Origin: Parasponia andersonii
Lineage: Eukaryota; Streptophyta; Magnoliopsida; Rosales; Cannabaceae
DNA: 64,000 nucleotides
Assembly: GCA_002914805.1 (NCBI GenBank)
Contig: JXTB01000024.1
Location: forward strand, 1,551,319 to 1,615,318
Direction of reading: 5' to 3'
Shown: positions 34,988 through 47,089 of the stretch, in pieces
Numbering within the stretch: the stretch's first letter is position 1
Layout: each line of letters starts with the position of its first letter
The notes under the pieces: generated by a model
Seen by the model: only the letters and a program-made list of their open reading frames with translations
The model's database searches: none
Told to the model about the DNA's origin: nothing
Translations under genes and position numbers: made by a program

Positions 34988-35853
34988 TTTCAATAGGGAT
35001 TTTTATTTTTGCTCCATAGATGGGTAATCTAATTTGGGCTATTGGGATTTTGATCTGATTACTATAATAATATTAGTAATTTTATAAAAAAAGAAAAATT
35101 TAATTAATAGGTATATAAATATAGAAAATTTTTTATGACTTTAGAAATTGGTAACTTATTTATAACCTATGATTTGAATAGTTTATTTTTCTTTCATTTT
35201 GTTTTTTGGATAGTTTTTTTTTTTGGTTTCCATTCTCATTCTATTGTTGATTCATGTATTTTTATTCTCATTCTCTTTTATTCCTTATCTCTCATCATTA
35301 TTATTGCCAATTATATTCAAGTATATTTTTCTTTCTTTTTTTAATTTTATTCTTACTTGTTTTTTTCCTAAGTTAACTAGTTTAACCTTTGAGGTCGTAT
35401 AATTTATCTAGTCAAAAAATACTCTCTTTTTTTTTTTTTTTCACATGTTACATATTTAATTAACTTAATATTTTTTATTTTAGTTGTACTCTTATTTTAA
35501 CATAAGATAACACCTTTTCCAAAATAATAATAATAAAAATAATAAAATAAATAAATAAAATAATACGTAGATAGTTTTATGATATAATCTCATTAATATC
35601 ATGTGTAGATAACATTTTTTGGCCTTTGGAACTATTATTACTGTTGTTATTTTTTTTTTATGGAATCATATGCATGAATAGATGCACGTATTAAAGAGTT
35701 TGCTTTAATAAAGAGTCACAAGTGAACTTTGATTTTTTTTATAATCTTAATAGTATATATTTAAACATATTATAAAGAGTATTCCTATTTTATAATTTCA
35801 AAACTTTATATATAGAGCTATTAAATACTAATATTATTTTATCAAAATATTTT
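34988..35853. repeat. Direct duplication, unit 2 (cut by LARD-B)
   Basis: Collinear with unit 1 up to ATCAAAATATTTT, where LARD-B begins. The sequence corresponding to the SINE target reads AGTTTATTTTTCTTTC without an insert (near 35178-35193). Confidence 0.8.
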
Positions 35854-38036
35854 TATCACAACCCAAATCCTAGGCCGTGACTTTTTAGTAATTTTGGGTG
35901 TAAGTTTATATAAATTAATAAATTTACAAAATTCAGAGAAAAATCAAGTACTTGGATTTTCATTTTAGTCCTCGCATCGTTAGGAATTCTGTATAAAATA
36001 AGGGTTTATCTTTAGTTTATTTTATCAAGAAAGAAACACCAATTAGAATTCGAAAGACATAGTTAAATTGTATAAAAACTTGGTTTAATGAAATTTTTGT
36101 ATTGACTGCATATCATAAATCTTGAGGTAGAAAGTCCAAAAATCAATTTATAGAGTCCAATAAAATTTTAAGTACTTAAAACTTTGAAAATATGCTCCTC
36201 TGGAACTATAGTGTCTCATTATATACCAAACCCTCAAATAGTAGTAAATATACCCTCTTACATTCACTTAGTAGGAAAAACAAACTTGGCTAAATAGTTA
36301 GATATAAAGAAAGAGTGAGACAAAGAAAGGTACCAACCAAAGAGGAATAAGACCACGTGCGTAAGCCCAGTGACTTGACTAGCTAACAAGGTGACTAACT
36401 CGACTGAACAATCACCTAAAAGGGAAATAGGAAGGGTGAGCTCGAGAGCTCAGTAGAGAATCGATTACAAGTTTTTATATGTAAGGAAATATACTCACAT
36501 TGAAAGTCCTGCATGGTTAGTATTTCATTCAAAACAGTTCACAAAACTCAAGTAGAAATCATAGTCCAATAGTTCAAACATTCCCAACTATTGTAAAACA
36601 TCCATCCAAAACTATTGCATATCTATTCAAGTCAACATATAATCATGTATGCAATCATGATGTTTGAAGTGTCCTAGTGGATCACTCATAAGTCCGAGCT
36701 ACCTAAAGAGGCGCCGTAAGATTGATCACCCGATGTGGAGCATCGTAAGTCCGATCACCCAATGTAGGACATCGTAAATGTGTGAATGTATGCAAATATT
36801 TTATGAATGACAGAATAAAGATATACAACATTTTCACAAAATCTCAAAACAATCCATGTAGTGTTCTTTAATCAAACAAAATTTAGTCCTCAAATCGTAT
36901 TGGATTTTCTAAGAATTTCGGCCTTATAACAGCCATTTTTTATCAAACCCAAAAATCTAATTTTTTGCAAGAAACAGTTTCAAACAGTATATATATAACA
37001 TGTCAACCAGTGTGACGTATCTCTCAAGCAGTTTATATATCAAATTAGGTCAGATATAAACACAATTTTCAATAAATCATTTTACGAAATTCCATATTTA
37101 TCAAAAATATGTAAAAATCAAAATTAAACTAATTTGAAGATCTAATAATCAAATCTCTACCTCATTAAAATAGCGATACAATGCTATTAGATGCTCAAGG
37201 TGTCGATTGGATAGTCGTTTGGAGGGTCGCGAACCAATTCTATACTCTCGATCTCTCACTTGGGAAACATCGACCCCTCAACGAAGCTTCGAATCAATGA
37301 ACGGACCTCTTCATTGAATTTCTAATATCCAAAATAGCAGAGTTAGACATATAACTCGATTAATTTGGGTCTGGGCCGACATCAAACTGGTGGCACACAA
37401 AACTAGATAAAATCTAAGATGTTAGATACTGATTTTCATGCCGGTCACTAAATATATTCAATATATATATATATATATATATATCAAACTTCACCATTTT
37501 CCGAGTACATTCCAAAAACGACAACAAAAATGAAATCCAACAGTCGAATTAAAAACTAAATTTCAAAACTTAAAACACCCACAAATGGCAACTTTCAAAC
37601 CGGACAAAATGGGATAGTGAAATATATACCTTGAGGTTCCTCTTAATGATATGAACCCAACGAGCCCAAGAACGTGACCTAAAACGGTTGGAATCGTCAC
37701 CGGAAATCGAAAATCTCTGTGGTCAAAATTAACATTTTCCGGCAATGTCAAGATCGACAGTGACTGGGGATCAGTGGTGTGGGTAGTAGGCGGCGTAGGG
37801 GAGCTTCGTCAGTGGTTGAGAAGAGCAAATGGTGGGTGTGGCGGCGGCAGCTCCTCCTTGCGTTCCTTCAGTCGAGAGAATAAGAGAGGGACGAGAGAGA
37901 GTCGAGAAAGGAGGGGGGTGGACGAGGGAGAGAGAGATATAGTATATATATATAATATTTAATTAATTTTTTTATTATTATTTTTTTAAATCTGGTCAAA
38001 TGACCGTTTTACCCCTATAAAAATTGGGATTTTACA
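35854..38036 (-). repeat. LARD-B 3' LTR
   Basis: Read on the minus strand, the LTR begins TGTAAAATCCC at 38036 and ends GTGATA at 35854 (2183 bp). A less AT-rich leader block is present at about 37640-37940, as in LARD-A. Two frames there (37563-37962) are not conserved between copies. Confidence 0.88.
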
Positions 38037-41000
38037 TTCTCCTGTCTTTATTGGAATTTCGTCCCAAAATTCAAGTACAAACCGAGAGTGCGAACAATAT
38101 CATAATAAATAGTTACTGGAAGTGTAGTGAACATTTGACTATAGAATTTAAGGATATTAGCCAAACACAAGTTAACGAAAGCGTGTGAAACAGATTATCC
38201 TGACTTGGCATCAGGACCTCGCCAACATACCAAACCTCGCAATGGTATGGTATAAGGATATACACGAAGAAATACTGAATTATGAGATAGCTCAACAATA
38301 AGTACAAGAATTTCAACACCTATGGTTGGAAATGATAGCCTCAAGTATATGAGTGATGAAAAGATAATGATAACTATGGTTAGAAGCTGAGAACACATGA
38401 CTCCGAACAATGATTTTAAGGCATCAAACTAAAACAACAGATCAAATATCAGTTATAAGAATACTATCCCCTTAATCATACCAGATCAACAATCTCCTAG
38501 GATATACCCATTTGTCTGCAGTTAGAACCTGGACCTAGACAATATCTGAGTCAATGATTCTAATAGGAGTCTCTTTCCTAAGTACAGGACACAACCGAAT
38601 AGAGTTTAAAATGAAGAACAAGGATTCTTGTATCACACCACACAAGATAAATGAGCTTAGAGTTCAATGGCTCACAACCATTTTTTGTTCTCTGATTAGA
38701 TTAAGGGATAGTACCAAACATAAACCACTTCTAGTCAAAGACAAGACTAGAACACCCAAATAGGAAATCACCAATGCAAAGCACTAGTGCAAACTTCAAT
38801 CTCAAATACAAGTATCCAAACACGAGAAATTTCAAAAGCATTTCAAATCTTTTATCCAGTGTAAAACCTCATTAAAGAAAACCAAAGCAATGCTAATTCA
38901 AAGACTCTACAAGTCTCTGATATAAAGAAAAACTCCATGGACGCAATTCAATATCCTGGAAATATGTATACGACAAACAAAATCCACACTTAATACCCCA
39001 GAAATAAGGCTCTAATAGGATAGTCTGTCTGGTACCATCCTCGAATGACGCATGTCTACTATGCAACTTTACTTCAATTTTTAATAAAAACAACTTTTGA
39101 AAACCTTTTTTTAAAAAAAGTGTTGGAGCGTAGGAATACTACAGTAGTTCACAATACGGTTTCTCCCTGGTTAAAGGTAAACCAAACCTGAACTTTGAGT
39201 ACCCTTTCACAACATAGAGGTAGAGTCCAACGACTCTGTGTAAAATCCATGAGTAGTCTCAGTCTAATTACTATTAGTCATATAACAATATCCATGCAAT
39301 ATATAATTTAAACAAAATAAGGGATTTAAATCCAATTCAATATCAACATGTAGAAAAAGTCTCATTCCATACAAATTTGATGAAAATATCTAATAGTCCA
39401 AGCATCAATCTATAAAGTTGAGTTATACATAATAACTATTTAGTAAAACAAACATGGGATACATGAAAAAGACATTAGCATATCTTCCACAATCAACAAA
39501 CAGACATTTATTACGTAAACTGCACTTATTTGGTAAAATAACGAATGAGGTCATATTTAAATTACCTTGGTCGATTTTTCTTTCAAAACTAATAAAATAT
39601 TTGGGCCTCCATCCAAATCGTAACTAAACATTATGGAGTGTTTTTCTTTTCATATATAAGGAAAAATTGAGTGATTTAGAAAATATTAAAGTGTGAAACA
39701 TTGTCAAAATATTTTCTCAAAGCGAGTAAAACAAACTCCAATTCTCACTTAATCTTTCAAAATAAATATTAATAGTTAATAGAGATTTATACTAGATATA
39801 ATAAACTAATTAATACATATGTAGACTACATGAATTTGGAAGCTATAACCAAATTTTTAAGAAAGAAATCACACACTAACATGCGCCACTCAAGACCTGT
39901 CAAACATAAAACTAATGAATATAACTCAATACTTTTTATCGATTCGAAAATACAAATCCCATTCTCCTTCCAAGTATTTCCCAACACTAGGGAGGTTGGT
40001 CCAAACCAATTACACAATGCCCATAGTCCAATGCAATTTTTTGTTCACCCCTTAGGAAATCGAGCTAGCATGAATTATAGTGATTGAACAATCTAACAAA
40101 TACCAAGGGAAAATTAGTTAACCAACAAGATAACCCTCATCAAGGAAAATTGTTGAAAAAACATGCAATTTGGACCATCAAGTGCACAAGACACAAGTGA
40201 CAAGCCTCACAAGATTTAAATCAAAATTTTCAACTCCAACATTTTCACCAAATAAGGATTTTTATAACCCAAGCAGTCATATCAATTTTCTATTCTCCAA
40301 ACAATATATTCTAGAGAAAATTACAGGTATAAATCTTCAAATATACACTTGAAGCTAAAGATTTTTCCCCAAAATCATTTTCAATCTACACCAAAGTTTA
40401 CTAAGTGACTAAACTTGTTAATATTTTTATTCAAAACTTTTTTTAAAGTAATTTACATTCATTTTTCAAGCATACTTGTGAAAGTATTCGTTAAATCTCA
40501 AACCAAGTATCAAGTAGAGATTGGAAAATACTTAATAATCTACTAAGCCCAAAGTTTAAAAAGAACTTGAAATGCTTGATTTATGTATATACATTTACAA
40601 AAACAAATTACTTTAGTCTAGAGTTCCTTCAAATCTACACCACATAATGTATAATAAAATCTCACTAGTATACAAATAAATTGGTAGTGTCACAATACTT
40701 AGTTTCAAAATAACATATTAGTTTAAAACAATACCCATTTGGAAAAGTGTACTGATTATATTTATTATTATTTTTTTACCCAACTAGTGCTCAAGTTTAA
40801 AATGTTCATGATCTCTTTGAAAACACGCTTATCACTTTGGTCATGTACAAAGTTCTACGCCATTTAAAATGTTAATTGTCAACTTGGTATTTCTAAAAGT
40901 TTCCCAAACTAAATAACCTGGTTTTAAATCCAACCAAACTCTTAACAATTCAAGAATTCTCAACCAAGGAACTATAATAACGAAACTTAATGAAACTGGA

Positions 41001-41716
41001 GAAATAAAACTACTATAGCTAAATAATATCTTAAATCACTAAACTAATCGCTTAATCAATGTGCATGCTATGTAAAAAGTACTACCAATATAATCATTCA
41101 AATGTAGGACCAACTCACGATGCATCCAAATCAAGTGATCATGAAGATGTCAATCCTAAGAAAGCAACATCTCAATCTAATAAACACCAATAAAGTCAAG
41201 CCACATCAGTGAAGTGCAAACACTATACCAGTGTATTGTAAGCAAAAATCCCCAAGAAAATACTACAAACAAAAGCAACCACAAAACCGATAGACAACAT
41301 ATAGATAATCCATAAGACAGTCAAACAAAACAACCAAGGTATATGATACCGGATTGCTACCTTAGAACCTACAAGGTTTACGTAACCTACAACCTGAATG
41401 GACGGAAGAGTATAAGAATGAACCTCCATTTGAAACGAAGGATTACACTAAGAGCAGAAACAAATAGTCTCATGTTAACTTGACACATTCGAGACTAAAT
41501 TTCTTGGGAAATCACCATCCCAAAGACACCAGAATTTCACCTTGAAGAGGTTTAAGAGAGGACTTGGAAGGAATCAGACAAAAGTAATTTATCTAGCTAA
41601 TTCCTAAGTAATGTATGAGGTATTTGTCAAAACTATTTCCAAAATATTTTTGAACACTAAAATTTAACACAGCCATGATCCTAGACGGATCTAAAGCCGT
41701 GCTCTGATACCAATTC
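38037..41716 (-). other. LARD-B internal region, non-coding
   Basis: At 3.7 kb it is nearly the same length as the LARD-A interior and collinear with it: the block next to the LTR (38037-38100) and the CCCAACACTAGGGA block (39979-39992) match LARD-A at 12890-12954 and 10636-10649. The purine-rich run before the 3' LTR reads, on the minus strand, GACAGGAGAA. No coding frame survives comparison of the two copies. Confidence 0.75.
41701..41714 (-). other. Primer-binding site of LARD-B
   Basis: GCTCTGATACCAAT on the plus strand is the exact complement of the TTGGTATCAGAGC motif (initiator tRNA-Met type) and lies two bases from the 5' LTR. Confidence 0.88.
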
Positions 41717-42342
41717 TGTCATAATCCAAATATTAGGCTGTGAATTTTTGGTACTTTTGAGTGTAAATTTATATAAATAAATAAATTTACAAAATTCAAA
41801 GAAAAATCAAGTACTTAGGTTTTTATTTTAGTCCTCACATCGTTGGAAATTCTGTATGAAAAGGGGGTTCATCTTTAGTTTACTTTATCAAGAAAGAAAT
41901 ACAAATTAGAATTTGAGAAAATATAGTTAAATTGTATAAAAACTTGGTTAAATGACATTTTTGTATTGATTAATGCGTTTCGTAAATCTTGAGTCAGAAA
42001 GTCCAAAAATCAATTTATAGAGTCCATCAAAATTCCAAGTACTTAAAACTATAGTGTCCCATTATATACCAAACCATCAAATAGTAGTAAATATACCCTC
42101 ATATATTCACTTAGTAGGAAAAACAAACTTGGCTAAATAGTTAGATATGAAGAAAGAGTGAGATAAAGAAAGGTACCAACCAAAGAGGAATAAGACCACG
42201 AGCATAAGCCAAGCAACTTGACTAGCTAACGAGGCGACTAACTCGATTGAACTATCACCTTAAAGGGGGCAAAATAAGGAGGGTGAACTCGAGAGCTCAA
42301 TAGAGAATCGATTGCAAGTTTTTATATGTAAGGAAATATACT
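41717..42342 (-). repeat. LARD-B 5' LTR, partial
   Basis: Matches 35854-36500 of the 3' LTR up to AAGGAAATATACT, where the Tekay LTR begins. Confidence 0.85.
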
Positions 42343-44741
42343 TGTAACACCTCCTAGTTTAACCATATTGTCATATACAGTCAAACTATGAAGTATTACA
42401 CTTTCTTAAATATATCTTTATGATTATAAAAAGGTGGGCAAATTAAAAACTTTCTAAAATGTTTAAACAAAGCAACTGTATGTCATTTCTTATTAAATGT
42501 GTCTTTACAAAATGTACAATCAAAAGAAGTTTTCAACGGTCTATTTTGCCATTAGTAGTAGTATTTATATCACACCCAAAATATCATAATTCAAAAATGT
42601 CGCCCGCAAGTCAAGCTCGTCCACATTTGTATGATCACGGCGACAAAAGACAAGCCAAGCAACCAGTTACTCAACATTAAAATGTGTCTGCTCATCTGCA
42701 TCACAAGACTAAAATGAGCTAAAGCTCAGTAAGTAAAAACTAGCATGCTTATGTATGCTTTAAAATCTCGTAAAGTTCCCATTGTACCCTTTTCTTTCTT
42801 AAACATTTTAGTCCATGTATTTTCCTTAAAACTTATTCATAGTTGGGCCCCTTAGTGCATTCTAGTCCCGTCAGTCGATAGGCCGTGATAACATTGGGTA
42901 GAAACTCTGGCCAAGAGTAAAAATAAGGTGCGACTGTGGTGTGAGGTTTTTGAAAACTCCTTCCCTCATCAAATGGGCATCCCACACCGCGCTAATATTG
43001 TCCCGCTTCAATGAGACACATTATAAGATCCGCAAGTCCCACTTCAACGGGAGAGTCTGCATCAACAGACTTACATACCCAGCTCCGACAGACTAGCAAT
43101 TGCTATTAAAACTTATCTTATAAAATTTGTACAACAGTACTCACTTTTAAATATTCTGTAATGAAATTCTCAATTTGCATGCAAGACGTGCCATGTATAT
43201 GCCATTTTGTAACTTTCAAGAATAAGTAAATTTCACATAATGACATCTTCCATGTAATTCTTGTGACGTAGTTGTAAGTCTTTACTTACCTCGTGTTCTG
43301 AATAGAAATTGATAGTGGAAAGGGTCAATATCCTCTAGAGATTAGTGTGCTAATTACCTGTCATAAATTACTGTTATTCAAGCTACACATTTTACAAAAA
43401 AATGCATCAAGATAATTGAACAAGACCGAAATCAGAACTTTCACCAATTTAGGAAACTTAATCTTAAAATGACTCAGGATTGTATAAATCACTTAAAATA
43501 CTTAACATCTAATAATTAGCATTGAAAAACTGTTCAAAAGTGGTAAAATACAAATGCTAGTTCATTAGTACAAAATGATCCAAAATGACACATAATTTTT
43601 GTGAAAGCTAGTCCAATTGCCTCTAAATGGTGCCATTTCATTTTAAAAATATTTGGACAGCACCTCCCCTACTTTTAGGGCATTTCCAAATGATTAAAAT
43701 CATAGTTTTAAACTTGAAATAATAATTAACAATTCAATTCCCACATATACACATCAAAGAGGATCACTTAGAGTGGCATAGGCACACTTGAACTCTTTTT
43801 TCGGTTTAAACAAAATTTAAAACTACTTTTACACTTGTGTGCCATCATAACTAGCCACCAAATGAGTGTGAGAAATAATAGAATTAATAAAATATACACT
43901 CCAAGTTTAAAAAATCAGATTACAAATATAGAACTTAATCTACTACATATGAAAAAAAAACTTAATTCCATAAATAGTAAACTTTGGAGTTTTAGATCTA
44001 ACTTTAATCCTCCACTTAAATTTTATATTTCCAGTAATATATAAGGGTTCCTAGGACCATCATTTATCAAATAATAGCTTAGGTTTAAGAGCTGAAATAA
44101 AGTAAATTCATTACAAATTCAAAATCCTACTTAAACCTTACCTTGACTAGTTTGGGTCTTTGCTAGAATTCTTACCTTCTATCTCCACCAAACTGATTTT
44201 CAAGGCTTAGAAATAGATTTTTGAACTTAAGAGGATCTAAAAAAACAAATATTTAAGTGGGAACAAGTAGAGAATTGAAATTATAGGGAAAGACCTAGAA
44301 AGAAGAATTAGTAGAACTACCTTGACTAGTTTTGATCTATCTTGCTTTCTAGAGCTCCAACTTGAGTTCTACCACTTGGAAACTCTTAGAGATAGCTAAG
44401 GAAAGTTGAGAGAAGTGTAAAAAGGTATTGGAGAGGCTCAGGTCGTCGCTGGAGAGAAAGGAAAGCAAATGACCAGATTTGACCCAAAATCAACACTTAA
44501 TGGCTAAGAAAATGTATAACTTAAATTCTAAAGGGTATTTTGGGTATTTTTCACATTACTTTCTATGTGTCCAGCTCTAAAGCATTCTTACCATACTCAC
44601 CACGTTGCTGGTCACTCCTATACACTCAAGTGTAGCCAAAGTTGGTAAAACCTACCTTAGAAAGTGAAAACTAGTCATACTTTGACTTATGATCCTATAT
44701 GGCCAATCTTATTGTAATTTGGTGGAACCTAGCCCTATAAC
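42343..44741 (-). repeat. 3' LTR of the minus-strand Tekay fragment
   Basis: Read on the minus strand it appears to begin GTTATAGGGCTAGG right at the gap (the first T presumably hidden in the N run) and ends TGTTACA at 42343, about 2.4 kb. A block near 44400-44480 looks like the transcribed leader. The start is inferred, because the gap hides the polypurine tract. Confidence 0.65.
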
Positions 44742-44971
44742 NNNNNNNNNNNNNNNNNNNNNNNNNNNNNNNNNNNNNNNNNNNNNNNNNNNNNNNNNNN
44801 NNNNNNNNNNNNNNNNNNNNNNNNNNNNNNNNNNNNNNNNNNNNNNNNNNNNNNNNNNNNNNNNNNNNNNNNNNNNNNNNNNNNNNNNNNNNNNNNNNNN
44901 NNNNNNNNNNNNNNNNNNNNNNNNNNNNNNNNNNNNNNNNNNNNNNNNNNNNNNNNNNNNNNNNNNNNNNN
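44742..44971. other. Assembly gap (230 N)
   Basis: Unknown bases between integrase and the LTR. The C-terminal end of pol, where a chromodomain would be in this lineage, must lie here. Confidence 1.
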
Positions 44972-46206
44972 TCTATAGGCAACATCTCCAAATTTTCTGA
45001 GTTTCTCAAAATGACTTACATATATGGGACTTAGCTTTCCTTTCTTCCCAAACCTCATGATTCCTTTCATGGGAGCAACCTTCAAGAATACTTTATCTCC
45101 AATGTTAAATTCTAGTTTTCTTCTTTGAGGATCTGAATAACGTTTTTGTCTACTTTGAGCAGCTAGTATCATTTTTCGAATCTATCCTGCTGCCTCATTT
45201 GTCTCTCTTATTAATTCTGGACCTAGAAATTTTCTCTCCCCTATCTCATCCCAATGAATAGGAGATCTGCATTTTCTTCCGTACAATGCTTCATATGGGG
45301 GCATTTCAATAGAAACTTGGTAACTGTTATTGTAAGCAAATTCTATAAGTGGTAGGTATTTGCTCCAAGATCCATGGAAATCCAACACACAAGCTCTGAG
45401 CATGTCTTCAAGGGTCTGTACAGTCCTCTCTAATTGCCCATCAGTTTGAGGATGAAAAGCTATACTAAATGCCAATTTTGTACCTATTGCCTCTTGAACA
45501 CTCCTTCAAAATTTCGAAGTAAATCTAGAATCTCGGTCAGAAATGATAACTTTTGGAATACCATGTAGTCTCACAATCTCCTAAACATATAACCGAGCAA
45601 ACTGGTCCAAGTTATAGGTTATTCTAATAGGAGGAAATGAGCTAATTTGGTATATCTATCCATAATCACCTAAATAGCATCATGTCCCTTAGTTGTCTTA
45701 GGATGTCTAACAACAAGATCCATAGTAATCTCTTCCTATTTCCATTCAGGTATGTTCAAAGAATTTAATTTCTCAGTAGGTCTTTGATGTTCAGCTTTGA
45801 CTTGCTGGCATGTGAGACACTGCTCTACAAACTCAACTACATCTTTCTTCATACCAGGCCACCAATAATACATCTTTAAGTCTCTATGTATCTTTGTAGT
45901 GCAATGATGCACATAGTAAGAAGTGATATGAGCTTATGTCAATATGTCCTTTCTAACAATTTCACTAGGCACACACAATCTATTTCCATATCTAATTATA
46001 CCATCACCAGAAATTTGGAAGGCCATCTCCTTTCTGGATTCCATCTCCTTTCCGGATTCTATCTTAGTCTTTAAATTCATCATATAGGGTTCTGTATTCT
46101 GGCCTTGTTTGATTTTCTCTAAAATTGTTGGTCGAAGAGTAAGAGTTGCCAATCTTTCTGTTAAACCTGTAGGCACAATCTCCAACTCTAACTTATGTAA
46201 ATCCAT
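44972..46206 (-). pseudogene. Integrase of the minus-strand Tekay fragment, broken
   Basis: Starting at 46206 the frame reads LTLRPTILEKIKQGQ and GDGIIRYGNRLCVPSEIVRKDIL, the linker before the integrase zinc-binding part. A less readable stretch with stops (45480-45930) covers the zinc finger and first half of the core. It continues FHPQTDGQLERTVQTLEDML and YGRKCRSPIHWDEIGE (45455-45250) and, after a frameshift, AQSRQKRYSDPQRRKLEF with VGDVAYR-type GPY/F sequence up to the gap. Integrase inserts the element; a C-terminal chromodomain, if present, lies in the gap. Confidence 0.82.
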
Positions 46207-47089
46207 TAAAAGATGTTTCAGTACGAGGCCAGGTGGACCAGGGCCATGTCCCTTGTTTCTTCAAGGAGGTCTGTGTTGCGGCTTAGCTACTGCTCGTTCA
46301 GTGAGGCGTCTCTCACCATTTCGGTGCGAAGGGTCAGGAGGCTAATCTCTGTCAGGATCACAGCTTCCGACCTGTAGACCATGGTGAATAGTGTTCTTCC
46401 CATTGACCTCCGCTCTGTGGTTTGATGGGCCCACACGACGGTTGGTAGCTCTTCTAACCACCCCCCTTTGGCCTCCTGCAAGTTCTTTTTTATATTGCTG
46501 AATATGGCCTTGTCCGTTGCTTCTGCTTGGCTATTCCCCTGAGGGTAATTTATGGATGAGAAGCTGAGCCTTATATCATACAACTCACACAGCTCCTTTA
46601 GCTTCGCGTTCTGGAACTGCGTGCCGTGATCGGTGTGTATCTCTCTCGGGATCCCGTACCGGCAGATTATGTTTTTCTAAATGAAGTTAATCGTGTTTGC
46701 CTTATTGACGGTTATGTAGGCTTCAGCTTCTACCCATTTGGTGAAATAATCAGTGGCCAGCAGGGTATACCTTTTTCCCCTTGGACTTCTGGAGAGTTCT
46801 CCGACGATGTCCAGATCTCATTTAGCGAAAGGCCAAGGAGTTTCGTTCAAATGGAGTTCCTCTGTGGGTTGGTGCTTCATAGGGGCGAACCTCTAGCACT
46901 TGTCATATTTCTTGACAAACTGGGCCACCTTGGTCATCATGTATGGCCAGAAGTATCCGGCAGTCAAGACCTTGTGGGCGAGGCTGCACCCGCCAGAGTG
47001 GTTGCCACACGCTCCTTCTGGATTTCCTCCATCTGTTTCTGTGCCTCGATGGGGCCTACGCACTTCAGCATTGGTCCCATCGCTGATCT
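46207..47089 (-). pseudogene. Integrase of the Tat element, broken and truncated
   Basis: The core C-terminal half is clear at 46583-46287: YPQGNSQAEATDKAIFSNIK and a following WLEELPTVVWAHQTT segment, as in Tat integrases. The zinc-binding part lies in poorly readable sequence at 46600-47089. Past 46287 the frame continues to a NTDLLEETRDMALVHLASY-like reading and then stops at the join with the Tekay fragment. Confidence 0.8.

Larger units (their letters stand above)
35854..42342 (-). mobile_element. LARD-B: second copy of the non-coding LTR retrotransposon, truncated
   Basis: On the minus strand this copy has a complete 3' LTR (35854-38036), a non-coding interior collinear with LARD-A, a well-preserved primer-binding site and 626 bases of the 5' LTR. 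At 42343 a Tekay LTR interrupts it, and the remainder of that LTR does not reappear to the right, so it was lost. The left flank is ATTTT (35849-35853); the partner target duplication is missing. No gag or pol is present, as in LARD-A. Confidence 0.88.
42343..46206 (-). mobile_element. Tekay-type element, fragment with 3' LTR and integrase
   Basis: The minus strand carries the last part of pol (integrase) followed, across a 230-base gap, by an LTR that ends GGTGTTACA at 42343 inside the LARD-B LTR. The 5' half (5' LTR, gag, protease, RT) is missing; at 46206 the sequence passes directly into a Tat-type element. This is a different family from the plus-strand Tekay copy, since its LTR ends differ. 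Confidence 0.8.

Noticed and set aside
44689..45009. Frames of about 100 codons across the second N run
   Set aside because: Mostly unknown bases. The only real coding sequence is the integrase end to the right of the gap on the minus strand.
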